Origin: Acutalibacter muris
Lineage (GTDB): Bacteria; Bacillota; Clostridia; Oscillospirales; Acutalibacteraceae
Assembly (NCBI RefSeq): GCF_002201475.1
Contig: NZ_CP021422.1
Location: 1,240,001 to 1,304,000, forward strand
Direction: 5' to 3'
Length of the DNA stretch: 64,000 nt
The notes below the pieces were generated by a model that made no database searches, had not been told where the DNA came from, and saw only the letters and a program-made list of their open reading frames with translations. Below, in pieces: positions 53,249 through 61,784 of this stretch. The translations under genes were made by a program, and so were the position numbers. Positions within the stretch are counted from its first letter, which is position 1, and every line of letters begins with the position of its first letter.

Positions 53249-54561
53249 AGAACCGAAAGCTGTATGCCGCCGCCGTTATAACCATATCGCTGCTGGTGCT
53301 CCTCTCAGTGGCTTTCAGCGCCGTTAACCGCCGGGCGGATTCCTTTACAAACAACAGCCTTGTGACGGAGGAGGCCCTTTACGGCGAGGTGGTGGACTCC
53401 ATACAGACCCAGGGCTTTGCCGTTCGTGAGGAGAGCCTAATAAGCCCCAACTATACCGGGGTGCTGAACTATCGCGTGGCAAACGGCGCGCGTGTTTCCA
53501 AGGGCGGGGTGATAGCCGATATTTTTCAAAGCGAGAGCGACGCCGCCGCCCAGAACATGGCGGACCGCATAGAAAGGGAGATACAAAGCCTGTCGGCCCT
53601 TTCCCGGCCGCTGGACGCCTATGTGTCGGCAAGCGCCGCCCTTGGCGAGCAGATATACGAGGAACTGGGCAGCGTCGTGCTGGACGTACAGCGCGGTGAT
53701 TTCTCCAGCGTTGCCAATACTAAAGAGGCGCTGCTTCTGTCTTTAAGCCGCAAGCAGGTGCTTTCAGGCCAGGAGAGCCATGAGGACTATGCCCAGCGGG
53801 TGAAGGAGCTCAGAGCGGAAAAGGAATCGCTGACCACGGACCAGGCGACGAATTCGATCAAGGCCCCCGTCTCCGGATGCTTTGTCACCTTCGCGGACGG
53901 CCTTGAAAAGACGGTATCAATAGACGAGGTGAAAAAGCTGACCCCCGAAAAGCTGGAGAAGCTGTTTGCCCTGGAGGGTAGGGATCTCCCCGAACAGTAT
54001 ATTGGCAAAATATGCGAGGATTTCAAGTGGTACATGGCCTGCCTGTTTGACGAGGATTCTATGGGAAAGTTTGACGGCGTGGAGGACGTGACCCTGGATA
54101 TCCCCTATGCCAGCACGGCCACCATCCCGGCCAGAGTGGTGGCAAAGAACCGGGACGTGGACACGGGTAAGACGGCGGTGGTCTTTGAGTGCACCTATAT
54201 GGACGCGGACCTGGCCGCTGTGCGCAACGAAAATGTGCAGGTGAATGTGAGAACATATTCCGGCGTGCTGGTAAACGAGAAGGCCCTGCGCTTTCTGGAT
54301 ATAGAATACGAGGAGAAAGACAAGGACGGAAATACGGTTACCAAGGTAAAGGAAAACGTCAAGGGCGTTTATGTGGTCTATGGCGGCCGGCTGGAATTTG
54401 TGCAGGTGTTCTCGGAAAAAGACGTTAACGGCTATGCGGTATGCAAGCTGGAGCTTAGCGAGGACGAGCAGGAGAACCTGGTGACGGACCATACTATACG
54501 TATGTATGATCAGGTAGTAGTGGGAGGAGTTGACCTTTATGACGGAAAGATCGTTCGCTGA
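53245..54561 (+). CDS. HlyD-like membrane-anchored protein
   Basis: 438 residues from a TTG at 53245 with GGAGGGGG upstream. N-terminal transmembrane helix (~7-27), then biotinyl/lipoyl-like segment GVLNYRVANGARVSKGGVIADI near 73-94, a coiled region, and second half-motif KAPVSGCFVTFADGL near 208. The layout is an HlyD/membrane-fusion adaptor, anchored outside the cell, but no ABC transporter adjoins. It lies at the head of the yggS-sepF-ylmH-divIVA cluster. Confidence 0.7.
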   Translation: MKNRKLYAAAVITISLLVLLSVAFSAVNRRADSFTNNSLVTEEALYGEVVDSIQTQGFAVREESLISPNYTGVLNYRVANGARVSKGGVIADIFQSESDAAAQNMADRIEREIQSLSALSRPLDAYVSASAALGEQIYEELGSVVLDVQRGDFSSVANTKEALLLSLSRKQVLSGQESHEDYAQRVKELRAEKESLTTDQATNSIKAPVSGCFVTFADGLEKTVSIDEVKKLTPEKLEKLFALEGRDLPEQYIGKICEDFKWYMACLFDEDSMGKFDGVEDVTLDIPYASTATIPARVVAKNRDVDTGKTAVVFECTYMDADLAAVRNENVQVNVRTYSGVLVNEKALRFLDIEYEEKDKDGNTVTKVKENVKGVYVVYGGRLEFVQVFSEKDVNGYAVCKLELSEDEQENLVTDHTIRMYDQVVVGGVDLYDGKIVR

Positions 54562-55258
54562 ACGCTTTGGGGCGTTCGACAGGAATTATCAGGAGATACT
54601 GGAGAAGATCGCCCGGGCGGCGGAGCGCTCGGGGAGGAGCCCCGGGGACATAACTCTGCTGGCCGCCACAAAGACCGTGCCGGTAGAGGTGATAAACCAT
54701 GCCATAGCAAGGGGGCTCAGGTGCCTTGGGGAAAACCGGGTGCAGGAGCTTCTGGATAAATATGACCGTCTGGATAAAGAGGAGTGCGACCTACAGTTTA
54801 TCGGCCAGCTGCAAACCAACAAGGTCAAGTACCTTATTGGCAAGGTCAGCTGTATCCAGTCGGTGGGCAGCGTAAAGCTGGCCCGTGAAATATCACGGCT
54901 TTGTGAGAGGGAGGGCCTTATAATGGAGGCGCTCGTTGAGGTGAACATCGGCCGGGAGGAGAATAAGGGCGGCGCCCTGCCGGAGGAACTTGTGGAATTT
55001 ATCGATGAGATACGCGCTTTCCCCGGCCTGCACGTCAAGGGACTCATGGCTATACCCCCAATATGTAGTGACAAAAAAATTCTTTACCGCTATTTTACGG
55101 CAATGGAGCAATATTATGTTGACATCCGGGCGAAAAGCATGGATAATGTAGATATGGTATGTCTTTCTATGGGGATGTCCTCCGACTTCCCCGAGGCCAT
55201 TGAAAGCGGCGCGACGATGGTTCGCGTGGGCTCGTCGCTGTTCGGAGCGAGGGCGTAA
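54539..55258 (+). CDS. YggS/YlmE-family PLP homeostasis protein
   Basis: Start at ATG 54539 (GGGAGGAG spaced ~10); 239 residues. PLP-lysine in LLAATKTVPVE near 39-48, GENRVQELLDKY, IGQLQTNKVKYLI and LSMGMSSDFPEAIESGATMVRVGSS, here cut into parts. Fold-type III PLP-binding protein that buffers PLP; in Firmicutes it precedes sepF as here. Confidence 0.93.
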   Translation: MTERSFAERFGAFDRNYQEILEKIARAAERSGRSPGDITLLAATKTVPVEVINHAIARGLRCLGENRVQELLDKYDRLDKEECDLQFIGQLQTNKVKYLIGKVSCIQSVGSVKLAREISRLCEREGLIMEALVEVNIGREENKGGALPEELVEFIDEIRAFPGLHVKGLMAIPPICSDKKILYRYFTAMEQYYVDIRAKSMDNVDMVCLSMGMSSDFPEAIESGATMVRVGSSLFGARA

Positions 55259-55282
55259 CAATAAGGGAGGTTCGTTTGTATT

Positions 55283-55840
55283 ATGGCAGGGCTGATGGAT
55301 AAGCTGCAGAGGATGTGGAATCCGCCGGAGGATGAGTACGAGTACGACGACTATCCGGAGGAGACAGAGCAGGAGCCCGAGGAGAGCCAGGATTACGGCT
55401 CTTCCCGGGAGGAATCCCGGCGGGCGGCGCCGGTGTCGTCCTTTTCGTCGTTCTCCAGCTATACGCCAAGGGAGAATAATGTAAGGGAGTATTCAACGGC
55501 CAGGGCTTATACCCCAAGGGAGCAGAGCCCGGGCAAGGTGGTCAATATAAACGCAAAGACCCAGCTTCAGGTGGTGGTCCGAAACCCGGTTTCCTTTGGC
55601 GAGGAGGTGCGCTCTATAGCCGACGAGCTGCTGCGCCGCCACACGGTGGTGCTGAATCTGGAGAAGACCGATAAGGAGACCTCCAGGCGCATCGTGGATT
55701 TTCTCAGCGGCGTGGCCTATGCAAATAACGGCAAGATAAAGCGCATAGCCACCTCCACCTTTATCATCACCCCGTATACTGTGGACCTGACCGGCGACGA
55801 CGTGCTGGACGAGCTGGAAAGCAACGGGCTGTATTTCTAA
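55283..55840 (+). CDS. sepF: Cell division protein SepF
   Basis: 185 residues. N-terminal membrane-binding amphipathic helix (MAGLMDKLQRMW), long Glu/Ser/Arg-rich linker (~15-85), and SepF core VVVRNPVSFGEEVRSIADELL near 94-115 with NLEKTDKETSRRIVDFLSG. Binds FtsZ and the membrane. 24 bases after yggS; ylmG/YggT is not present in the gap before ylmH. Confidence 0.95.
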   Translation: MAGLMDKLQRMWNPPEDEYEYDDYPEETEQEPEESQDYGSSREESRRAAPVSSFSSFSSYTPRENNVREYSTARAYTPREQSPGKVVNINAKTQLQVVVRNPVSFGEEVRSIADELLRRHTVVLNLEKTDKETSRRIVDFLSGVAYANNGKIKRIATSTFIITPYTVDLTGDDVLDELESNGLYF

Positions 55841-55841
55841 C

Positions 55842-56582
55842 ATGGGCGGAGAAAGAGAGCTTCTCCTTGCAAAGCTGAGGGACGCTGTAAGGACCGCCTG
55901 GCGCAGGCCCTGCTTTCTTGGCTTTCTTGACGAGAGTCAGGCGGCTTTCTGCCGGGAGGCCCTTCGCAGGGAGCCGGGGGAGTATCTGCTTTGGGGCGGT
56001 TATGAGGGAGCCGAGAGGGTCATGGCCGGGTTTTTCCCGGACTATATGGAGCCCGCTTATGAAGATTTTCCCATTTCCGCCCTGACCTTCATCTACCGCC
56101 CGGGAGATAAGCTCTCCCACAGGGATTTTTTGGGGTCCTTTATGGGGCTGGGCATTGAGAGAAGCGTAATAGGCGACCTCCTGGTGGAGGAGGGCCGCAC
56201 AGTGGCCTTTGTCAGGCGGGAGATGGAGCGGTATTTTTTAGAGAGCCTTCGGAAAATAGGCCGGACAGGAGTAAGGATAACAGCCGGATATCAGGGGCCG
56301 TTGCCAGTCCTTCGGGAGTATAAGGATATCAGCGGCGTTATAGCCTCGGACCGGCTGGACTGCCTCGCGGCGCTCTTATGCCGCACAAGCCGGGAAAAGG
56401 CCGCAAGGCTTATCGCTTCTGGGGCTGTGCTGGTGAACCATCAGGAGGTCCTCAGCGTGGACCGGCGGCTGGAGGAGCGGGACATTATCTCCGTTCGTGG
56501 GCACGGGAAATTTATATTGGACTCTTTCGGGCCCTTGACCGGCAAGGGCCGGCTGACCGTTAAATGTAGGAAATATCAATAG
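55842..56582 (+). CDS. ylmH: YlmH-type S4-domain RNA-binding protein
   Basis: 246 residues, starting 1 base after the sepF stop. C-terminal S4 domain (RLDCLAALLCRTSREKAARLI...LVNHQEV near 172-206, in parts) after an N-terminal domain with FPDYMEPAYEDFPISAL and FLGSFMGLGIERSVIGDLL. YlmH-type proteins bind rRNA/peptidyl-tRNA on the large subunit in ribosome rescue. Classic position before divIVA. Confidence 0.9.
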   Translation: MGGERELLLAKLRDAVRTAWRRPCFLGFLDESQAAFCREALRREPGEYLLWGGYEGAERVMAGFFPDYMEPAYEDFPISALTFIYRPGDKLSHRDFLGSFMGLGIERSVIGDLLVEEGRTVAFVRREMERYFLESLRKIGRTGVRITAGYQGPLPVLREYKDISGVIASDRLDCLAALLCRTSREKAARLIASGAVLVNHQEVLSVDRRLEERDIISVRGHGKFILDSFGPLTGKGRLTVKCRKYQ

Positions 56583-56597
56583 GGGAGGAACTTCCAG

Positions 56598-57731
56598 ATG
56601 CTGACGGTAAAGGAAATCAATGAGGTGAGCTTTGGGAAAGCGGGATTCTCCGGCTATAAGCCGGAGGATGTGGATAATTTTATCGACATGGTGGCCGCTT
56701 CTTTCCAGGAGCTGCTGGCAGAGAGGGACGCGGCGGTAAAACAGGCCGGGGAGCTGGCCGCGCTGAACACTGAACTGGCCGCCAGGAACTCGGACGCCCA
56801 GCGCAAGCTCTCTGTCCTGGCCCAGAAGATCGAGACTTACCGCACGGACGAGGAGGGGATCAAGGAGGCCATCATCAGCGCCCAACGTATGTCCAAGGCC
56901 ATGGTGAAGGAGGCCGAGGAGAAGGCCGCGGGCATAGTCAGCGACGCCCGGGCCCAGGCAGAGGCAAAGCTTCTTGAGGCCAACGAGGAGGCCCGCAAGA
57001 TCACTCAGAACGCCGAAAGCGACGCGGCAAAGGCCGCCAAGGAATATTCACAGATGGCGGACACGAAGAAGACCGAGCTTGAGGAAATCAAGAAGCAGGT
57101 GACGGCTTTCCGTTCCTCGCTTTTGGAGATGTATAAAAAGCATCTGGAGTGTATAGACCATATACCCACCTTCAGGCAGAAGGACGAGCCGGAGCCCGAA
57201 AAGCCGGCGGCCGTACCCCAGCCGGAGCCTGTTGCGATTCGTGAGCCGGAACCTATAAAGACCGCGGAGCCTCTGTATGAACTTCCGCCGGAGGAACCTG
57301 TTGTGGAGGCAGAAGCGGAGACAATAGCGGAACCTGCGCCGGAGCCAAGGCCAGAGCCAGAGCCAAGACATATGCTGCCGGTGCAGGAGTACAGGGAGCA
57401 GCCCGCCCCGCGCCAGCCCCAGCCCCCAAGGACAGTGAGGGAAAGGCCGGCTCCCCAGCCCTCCCGGGGCGCGCCACGAGAGGGGACAGGGCGGCAGGAG
57501 CAGTCACAGATACGCACGCTGAACGACACGTATAATTACGTCCAGGAGCAGCTGCAGCCCTCCCGCCTGCCGGAGAGCTATCTGGAGGACAATGACCTGA
57601 GCTCAGTGGGCATCGACCTGAACGCCCACTCCAATATCCCCGAAGCGCTGCGCCGGGAGAAGAGCACAAATTACAGCAACCTTCCCTTCGGAGACGGCAT
57701 TGACGTGGACGGAAGGAAGCGCAGGCGGTGA
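56598..57731 (+). CDS. divIVA: DivIVA-family coiled-coil protein
   Basis: 377 residues. N-terminal DivIVA domain: ITVKEINEVSF-type start (MLTVKEINEVSFGKAGFSGY) and EDVDNFIDMVAASFQELL near 20-40; a coiled coil (~45-175); then a long Pro/Glu/Arg-rich disordered tail (~200-310) and a short conserved end. Membrane-curvature scaffold at septum/poles. The tail is longer than in Bacillus DivIVA. Confidence 0.9.
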   Translation: MLTVKEINEVSFGKAGFSGYKPEDVDNFIDMVAASFQELLAERDAAVKQAGELAALNTELAARNSDAQRKLSVLAQKIETYRTDEEGIKEAIISAQRMSKAMVKEAEEKAAGIVSDARAQAEAKLLEANEEARKITQNAESDAAKAAKEYSQMADTKKTELEEIKKQVTAFRSSLLEMYKKHLECIDHIPTFRQKDEPEPEKPAAVPQPEPVAIREPEPIKTAEPLYELPPEEPVVEAEAETIAEPAPEPRPEPEPRHMLPVQEYREQPAPRQPQPPRTVRERPAPQPSRGAPREGTGRQEQSQIRTLNDTYNYVQEQLQPSRLPESYLEDNDLSSVGIDLNAHSNIPEALRREKSTNYSNLPFGDGIDVDGRKRRR

Positions 57732-57752
57732 GATGCTTGAAAGGAGAGAACC

Positions 57753-58265
57753 TTGAGTAAAAAACTGGGAAGGGTGCTGCTCATTATGGCGTCAGCCGCC
57801 CTTATCGTTGTGGACCAGGTCACGAAACACCTGGCGGCTACCCTCCTGCGGGAGGGCGCGGGCGGGTCCGTGACAGTCATACCCGGGCTGCTGGAATTCA
57901 GATATCTTGAGAACACGGCCGCCGCCATGGGCCTGTTTGATGGGCTGATATGGCTGGTCATGGTTCTAAGCGTTCTTGTGGCTATAGGCATAATTGCGGC
58001 GGTATTCCTCTATAAGGAGCACACCTGGGCAAGCTATACGGCGGCTACGCTGCTGCTTGCGGGCGGTGTGGGGAATTTAATTGACAGGATAATAAATTTG
58101 GGGCCCACAGGCGAGCGTTTCGTGGTGGACTTTATCCATGTGCTGTTTTTTCCCTATATATTCAATTTTGCTGACTGCTGTGTGACGATCGGAGCGGTCT
58201 TTTTGGTGATCCATTTCATAATAGGAGCCCGGCGGGAAAAGCAGCTTGCCGAGCAGGAGGGCTGA
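57753..58265 (+). CDS. lspA: Lipoprotein signal peptidase
   Basis: 170 residues from TTG 57753 (AAAGGAG upstream). Four membrane helices; DQVTKHLAATLL, YLENTAAAMGLFDG near 51, and the two catalytic aspartates in GNLIDRIINLGPTG near 109 and FNFADCCVTIG near 137. Cleaves prolipoprotein signal peptides in the membrane. Three residues of TTG-initiated N terminus are short. Confidence 0.93.
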   Translation: MSKKLGRVLLIMASAALIVVDQVTKHLAATLLREGAGGSVTVIPGLLEFRYLENTAAAMGLFDGLIWLVMVLSVLVAIGIIAAVFLYKEHTWASYTAATLLLAGGVGNLIDRIINLGPTGERFVVDFIHVLFFPYIFNFADCCVTIGAVFLVIHFIIGARREKQLAEQEG

Positions 58266-58270
58266 GGGCT

Positions 58271-59212
58271 ATGGTCCAGGCTGGGGAGGAGCTCACGCTT
58301 ATAGTGGAGGACGCGTCCCTGCGGCTGGATAAGCTGCTGGCCCAGCGGCTCGAGGGCATGAGCCGCTCAGCCCTTCAGAACCTGATTTCCGGGGGCTTTG
58401 TAACGGCGGGGGGAAAGGCTTTGGCCAAAAGCGCAAAGCTTTCCCCCGGGCAGGCCGTCACAGTGACTCTGCCCCCTTTGGCGGAGCCGGACGTTTTGCC
58501 GGAGGATATCCCCCTTGATATCGCCTATGAGGACGAGGACCTGCTGGTGGTAAATAAGCCCAAGGGCATGGTAGTGCACCCCGCGCCGGGGAACTATACC
58601 GGCACCCTGGTAAACGCCCTTGTGCACTACTGCGGGGAAAGCCTCTCCGGGATAAACGGCGTGCTGCGCCCGGGGATTGTGCACCGCATTGACAAGGATA
58701 CCAGCGGCCTGCTCTTGGTGGCAAAGAACGACATGGCCCATAGGGGATTGGCCGGACAGATACAGGCCCACAGCCTCAAAAGGGAGTACCGGGCCGTGGT
58801 ATATGGCGGCTTCAGGGAGGATAAGGGCACCGTGGACGCGCCCCTAGGCAGGAGCCCTGCCGACCGCAAGAAAATAGCGGTCCTTCATAACGCCCCGGGG
58901 GCCCGGGAAGCCGTTACGCATTTTTTCGTGGAGGAGCGGCTCCCGGGGTTCACCTATCTGCGCCTGCGGCTTGAGACGGGCCGCACCCATCAGATACGGG
59001 TGCACATGGCCTATACCGGCCACCCTGTGGCCGGGGACCCGGTGTACGGCCCTAAAAAGGTCATCACCGAGCTTCGGGGCCAGTGCCTTCACGCGGGGCT
59101 CTTGGGCTTTGTCCACCCCAGGACGGGGGAGTATGTCGAGCTTTCGGCAGAGCTGCCGGAATATTTCAGCAGGTTTTTACACAAGCTTCACAGTAAGGAG
59201 TATGAGCTATGA
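58271..59212 (+). CDS. RluD-type rRNA pseudouridine synthase
   Basis: 313 residues. S4 domain (RLDKLLAQRLEGMSRSALQNLIS near 16-38), catalytic region HRIDKDTSGLLLVAKND near 135-151 with Asp in RIDKDTSG, and C-terminal GRTHQIRVHMAYTGHPVAGD. Isomerises uridines in rRNA. Which position cannot be told from sequence. ATGA overlap with the next gene. Confidence 0.9.
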   Translation: MVQAGEELTLIVEDASLRLDKLLAQRLEGMSRSALQNLISGGFVTAGGKALAKSAKLSPGQAVTVTLPPLAEPDVLPEDIPLDIAYEDEDLLVVNKPKGMVVHPAPGNYTGTLVNALVHYCGESLSGINGVLRPGIVHRIDKDTSGLLLVAKNDMAHRGLAGQIQAHSLKREYRAVVYGGFREDKGTVDAPLGRSPADRKKIAVLHNAPGAREAVTHFFVEERLPGFTYLRLRLETGRTHQIRVHMAYTGHPVAGDPVYGPKKVITELRGQCLHAGLLGFVHPRTGEYVELSAELPEYFSRFLHKLHSKEYEL

Positions 59213-59601
59213 TAGAGATACTGCCAATGCAGGACAGAGAGAGGGAGAGGGAGATTCTCAAGGGGATAAAAGGCGCGGGACCCCAGGCAAGGGTACTGGC
59301 TATGTGCGAGCGGGGACAGACTCTCGGCACAGCGGCGCTGGAGCTGGAGGGCTCTGTGCTGCGCATCTTACAGCTGACTGCGGAGGACTATGATTTTTCA
59401 GAAGCGCCCAGAGGTGAGACCGTGTTCCTTCTTGACTCACTTATGCGTTCCGCCGCGTCATATGGGGAGAATTTCGGGGCCGTAAGCATCGAGACGGCTT
59501 TCCCGGATTTCTTTGGCTTTTTCAGGGCCAGGGGCTTTGACTGCGACGACACCCATGCTTTTACGCCCATGAGCACTATTGTAAAATACGAGTTCCACTG
59601 A
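59209..59601 (+). CDS. Hypothetical protein, possibly GNAT-like
   Basis: 130 residues, ATGA-coupled to the pseudouridine synthase. Acidic/hydrophobic mix: N-terminal charged helix, RILQLTAEDYDF in the middle, then FLLDSLMRSAASYG and FFGFFRARGFDCDD, which has the look of the end of an N-acetyltransferase, but the acetyl-CoA loop is not clear. No membrane segment. Function unknown. A terminator follows. Confidence 0.55.
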   Translation: MIEILPMQDREREREILKGIKGAGPQARVLAMCERGQTLGTAALELEGSVLRILQLTAEDYDFSEAPRGETVFLLDSLMRSAASYGENFGAVSIETAFPDFFGFFRARGFDCDDTHAFTPMSTIVKYEFH

Positions 59602-59607
59602 CCTGAT

Positions 59608-59646
59608 ACCTGCGGCCCTTGCAGAGGGACCCGCGGGTTTTTTCTT
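59608..59646 (+). terminator. Terminator closing the division cluster
   Basis: ACCTGCGGCCCT pairs with AGGG and CCCGCGGGT (one G-T pair, one bulge), then TTTTTTC. Confidence 0.8.
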
Positions 59647-59674
59647 AAAAAAGTATGAAATCTTTGAAAATCAG

Positions 59675-59703
59675 TTGCATTGAAGCCTTGGAAATGGTAA
59701 AAT
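59675..59703 (+). promoter_or_regulatory. Promoter for yicC-remA-gmk-rpoZ-priA
   Basis: TTGCAT (59675-59680), 17-base spacer, TAAAAT (59698-59703), 50 bases ahead of the yicC start. Confidence 0.7.
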
Positions 59704-59752
59704 TTCTTGGTTAGGGGTTTATAGTAAAACAGACAGAAGGAGAACCGCAGAT

Positions 59753-60628
59753 ATGCTAAAAAGTATGACAGGCTATGGCAGAGGAGAGGGTATAGTAGAA
59801 ACGCGGCATATCGTGTTCGAGCTAAAGTCCGTGAACCATAAATTTTTCGAGATTAATCCCAGGGTCACAAGGGGATACCAGTTTTTAGAGGACAGGCTCA
59901 AGACCTATCTGCACGAGCGCATATCAAGGGGCAAGGTGGACCTGTTTTTACAGATAGAGAACCTTGGGGAGTCGTCGGTGGAGGTAGGGGTAAACCACTC
60001 CCTGGCGGCGGGGTACTATAGGGCGCTTTCGGAATTGCAGGAGCGCTACAGCCTTCCCGACGGCCCAAGCCTGGAGCTGCTCTGCCGCTATCAGGACATA
60101 TTCACCGTGCACAAGGCCCCTGAGGAGGAGACCGTCTGGCGGCAGGTGCTGGAGATTGCGGCCCCCACGGTGGATTCCTTCCTGCGTATGCGCGAGGCCG
60201 AGGGCGAAAGGCTTAGGGCCGATATCATGGAGAAGGCCGGGAATATCCTGTCCCTGGTGGATAAGGTAGAGGAGCTGGCCCCGGGCACGGTGGCCGAGTA
60301 CCGGGAGAGGCTGCAGGGCAGGATACAGGAGCTTCTCTCTGACAGCAGGTTTGACGAGCAGCGGGTCCTTACGGAGGTGGCGGTCTTTGCGGACAAGGTG
60401 GCGGTGGACGAGGAGACCGTGCGCCTTCGCAGCCATTTTGCCCAGCTTGAAAAGCTTGCAAATTCCGACGGCCCTGTGGGAAGGAAGATAGACTTCCTGG
60501 TGCAGGAGATGAACCGCGAGGCCAATACCATCGGCTCCAAGTCACAGAATACCGAGATAGCCTACCTGGTGGTGGATATAAAATCGGAAATAGAAAAGAT
60601 CAGGGAACAGGTACAGAATATTGAGTGA
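59753..60628 (+). CDS. YicC-family protein
   Basis: 291 residues. MLKSMTGYGRGEG start, ELKSVNHKFFEINPRV, and the C-terminal EMNREANTIGSKSQNTEIAYLVVDIKSEIEKIREQVQN described in two blocks, all typical. YicC enzymes are endoribonucleases in E. coli-type work; cellular role in Firmicutes unclear. The usual neighbours remA-gmk-rpoZ follow. Confidence 0.93.
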   Translation: MLKSMTGYGRGEGIVETRHIVFELKSVNHKFFEINPRVTRGYQFLEDRLKTYLHERISRGKVDLFLQIENLGESSVEVGVNHSLAAGYYRALSELQERYSLPDGPSLELLCRYQDIFTVHKAPEEETVWRQVLEIAAPTVDSFLRMREAEGERLRADIMEKAGNILSLVDKVEELAPGTVAEYRERLQGRIQELLSDSRFDEQRVLTEVAVFADKVAVDEETVRLRSHFAQLEKLANSDGPVGRKIDFLVQEMNREANTIGSKSQNTEIAYLVVDIKSEIEKIREQVQNIE

Positions 60629-60652
60629 CGGCAGGGAGAGGGGCGGCAGCAT

Positions 60653-60916
60653 ATGAAGCTTATAAATATCGGCTTTGGCAATATGGTTTCGGCGTCAAAG
60701 GTGGTGGCCGTGGTCAGCAACGAGTCGGCCCCCATAAAGCGCATGGTGCAGGACGCCAAGGAGCGGGGCGCCGTTATCGACGCCACCTTTGGAAGGAAGA
60801 CAAAGGCCGTGATAATTATGGACAGCGGCAGCATTGTGCTGTCGGCCATTATGCCGGAGACAGTGGCCGGTCGCTTTAACGGCCGGGAGGATATGGGAGG
60901 GGAAGAAAATGAGTAG
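60653..60916 (+). CDS. remA: Extracellular matrix regulator RemA (DUF370)
   Basis: 87 residues. [21 protein letters not shown] start, [30 protein letters not shown] (two parts) as in RemA. In Bacillus it is a DNA-binding oligomer activating matrix and osmoprotection genes. Its 3' end overlaps the gmk start by 8 bases. Confidence 0.92.
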   Translation: MKLINIGFGNMVSASKVVAVVSNESAPIKRMVQDAKERGAVIDATFGRKTKAVIIMDSGSIVLSAIMPETVAGRFNGREDMGGEENE

Positions 60917-61523
60917 AGGGATTTTGCTGGTGGTGTCCGCGCCCTCCGCGGGCGGCAAGGGGACCATACTGGGGGAACTGTTTAATCGGGACGGGAACCT
61001 CAGGATGTCCGTCTCCGCCACCACCCGCCGGCCGCGGGAGGGCGAGGAGCACGGTAAGCATTACTATTTCATCAGCCGCGAGGAGTTCCGGGGGCTTATC
61101 GACAGCGGGAGTATGCTGGAGTACGCCGAATATGTGGGAAACCTGTACGGCACGCCCAGGGGGCCCGTTGAGCAGTGGCTCTCCGAGGGGCACGACGTGG
61201 TGCTGGAGATAGAGGTGCAGGGCGGGGCCCAGATCAAAAAGCTGGCGCCGGACTGTGTGTCGGTATTCATCACGCCGCCGTCTATGGAGGTGCTGGAAAA
61301 GCGCCTGCGGGGCCGGGGCACGGAGAACGAGGAGACCATCAGAAAGCGCCTTGAGACGGCCCGCCGGGAGCTTCCACAGGCGGAAAACTATGATTATGTG
61401 GTTATAAACGACCGCCTGGAGGACGCTGTTGACGATATGCAGGCTATACTGCGCAGTGAAAAGCTGCGGTATATGAGAGATCCAGACTTTATAAAAGGAT
61501 TATTAGCCGGCCCGAAGGCATAG
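60909..61523 (+). CDS. gmk: Guanylate kinase
   Basis: Start at ATG 60909 (GGAGGGGAAGAAA upstream); 204 residues. P-loop [15 protein letters not shown] near residues 9-23 (one residue different from the usual SGPSGAGKGT), GMP-binding [20 protein letters not shown] near 37-56, and EIEVQGG. Phosphorylates GMP to GDP. Confidence 0.95.
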   Translation: MSRGILLVVSAPSAGGKGTILGELFNRDGNLRMSVSATTRRPREGEEHGKHYYFISREEFRGLIDSGSMLEYAEYVGNLYGTPRGPVEQWLSEGHDVVLEIEVQGGAQIKKLAPDCVSVFITPPSMEVLEKRLRGRGTENEETIRKRLETARRELPQAENYDYVVINDRLEDAVDDMQAILRSEKLRYMRDPDFIKGLLAGPKA

Positions 61524-61574
61524 CCTATAAGGCAGGCTGAATAAAACTATTTGTGAAAGGAACGTGTTGCAGGT

Positions 61575-61784
61575 ATGCTAAAACCATCCGCGAATATTAT
61601 CAAGACTCCGCATATGAACCAGTATTCCCTGGTTATCGCCGTGGCCAAACGGGCCCGGCAGATTTCCGAAAAGGCGGAGAACGAGGGGGTCAAGCTTATT
61701 GACAAGCCGGTGGACATGGCTGTGCAGGATTTTATTCAGGAGCGCTACCGTATCGTCGAGCCGGAGAACCCAGAGGAGGAATGA
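61575..61784 (+). CDS. rpoZ: RNA polymerase omega subunit
   Basis: 69 residues: NQYSLVIAVAKRARQISEKA near residues 15-34 and KPVDMAVQDFIQERY match omega. Helps assemble RNA polymerase. The stop overlaps the priA ATG (ATGA). Confidence 0.93.
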   Translation: MLKPSANIIKTPHMNQYSLVIAVAKRARQISEKAENEGVKLIDKPVDMAVQDFIQERYRIVEPENPEEE

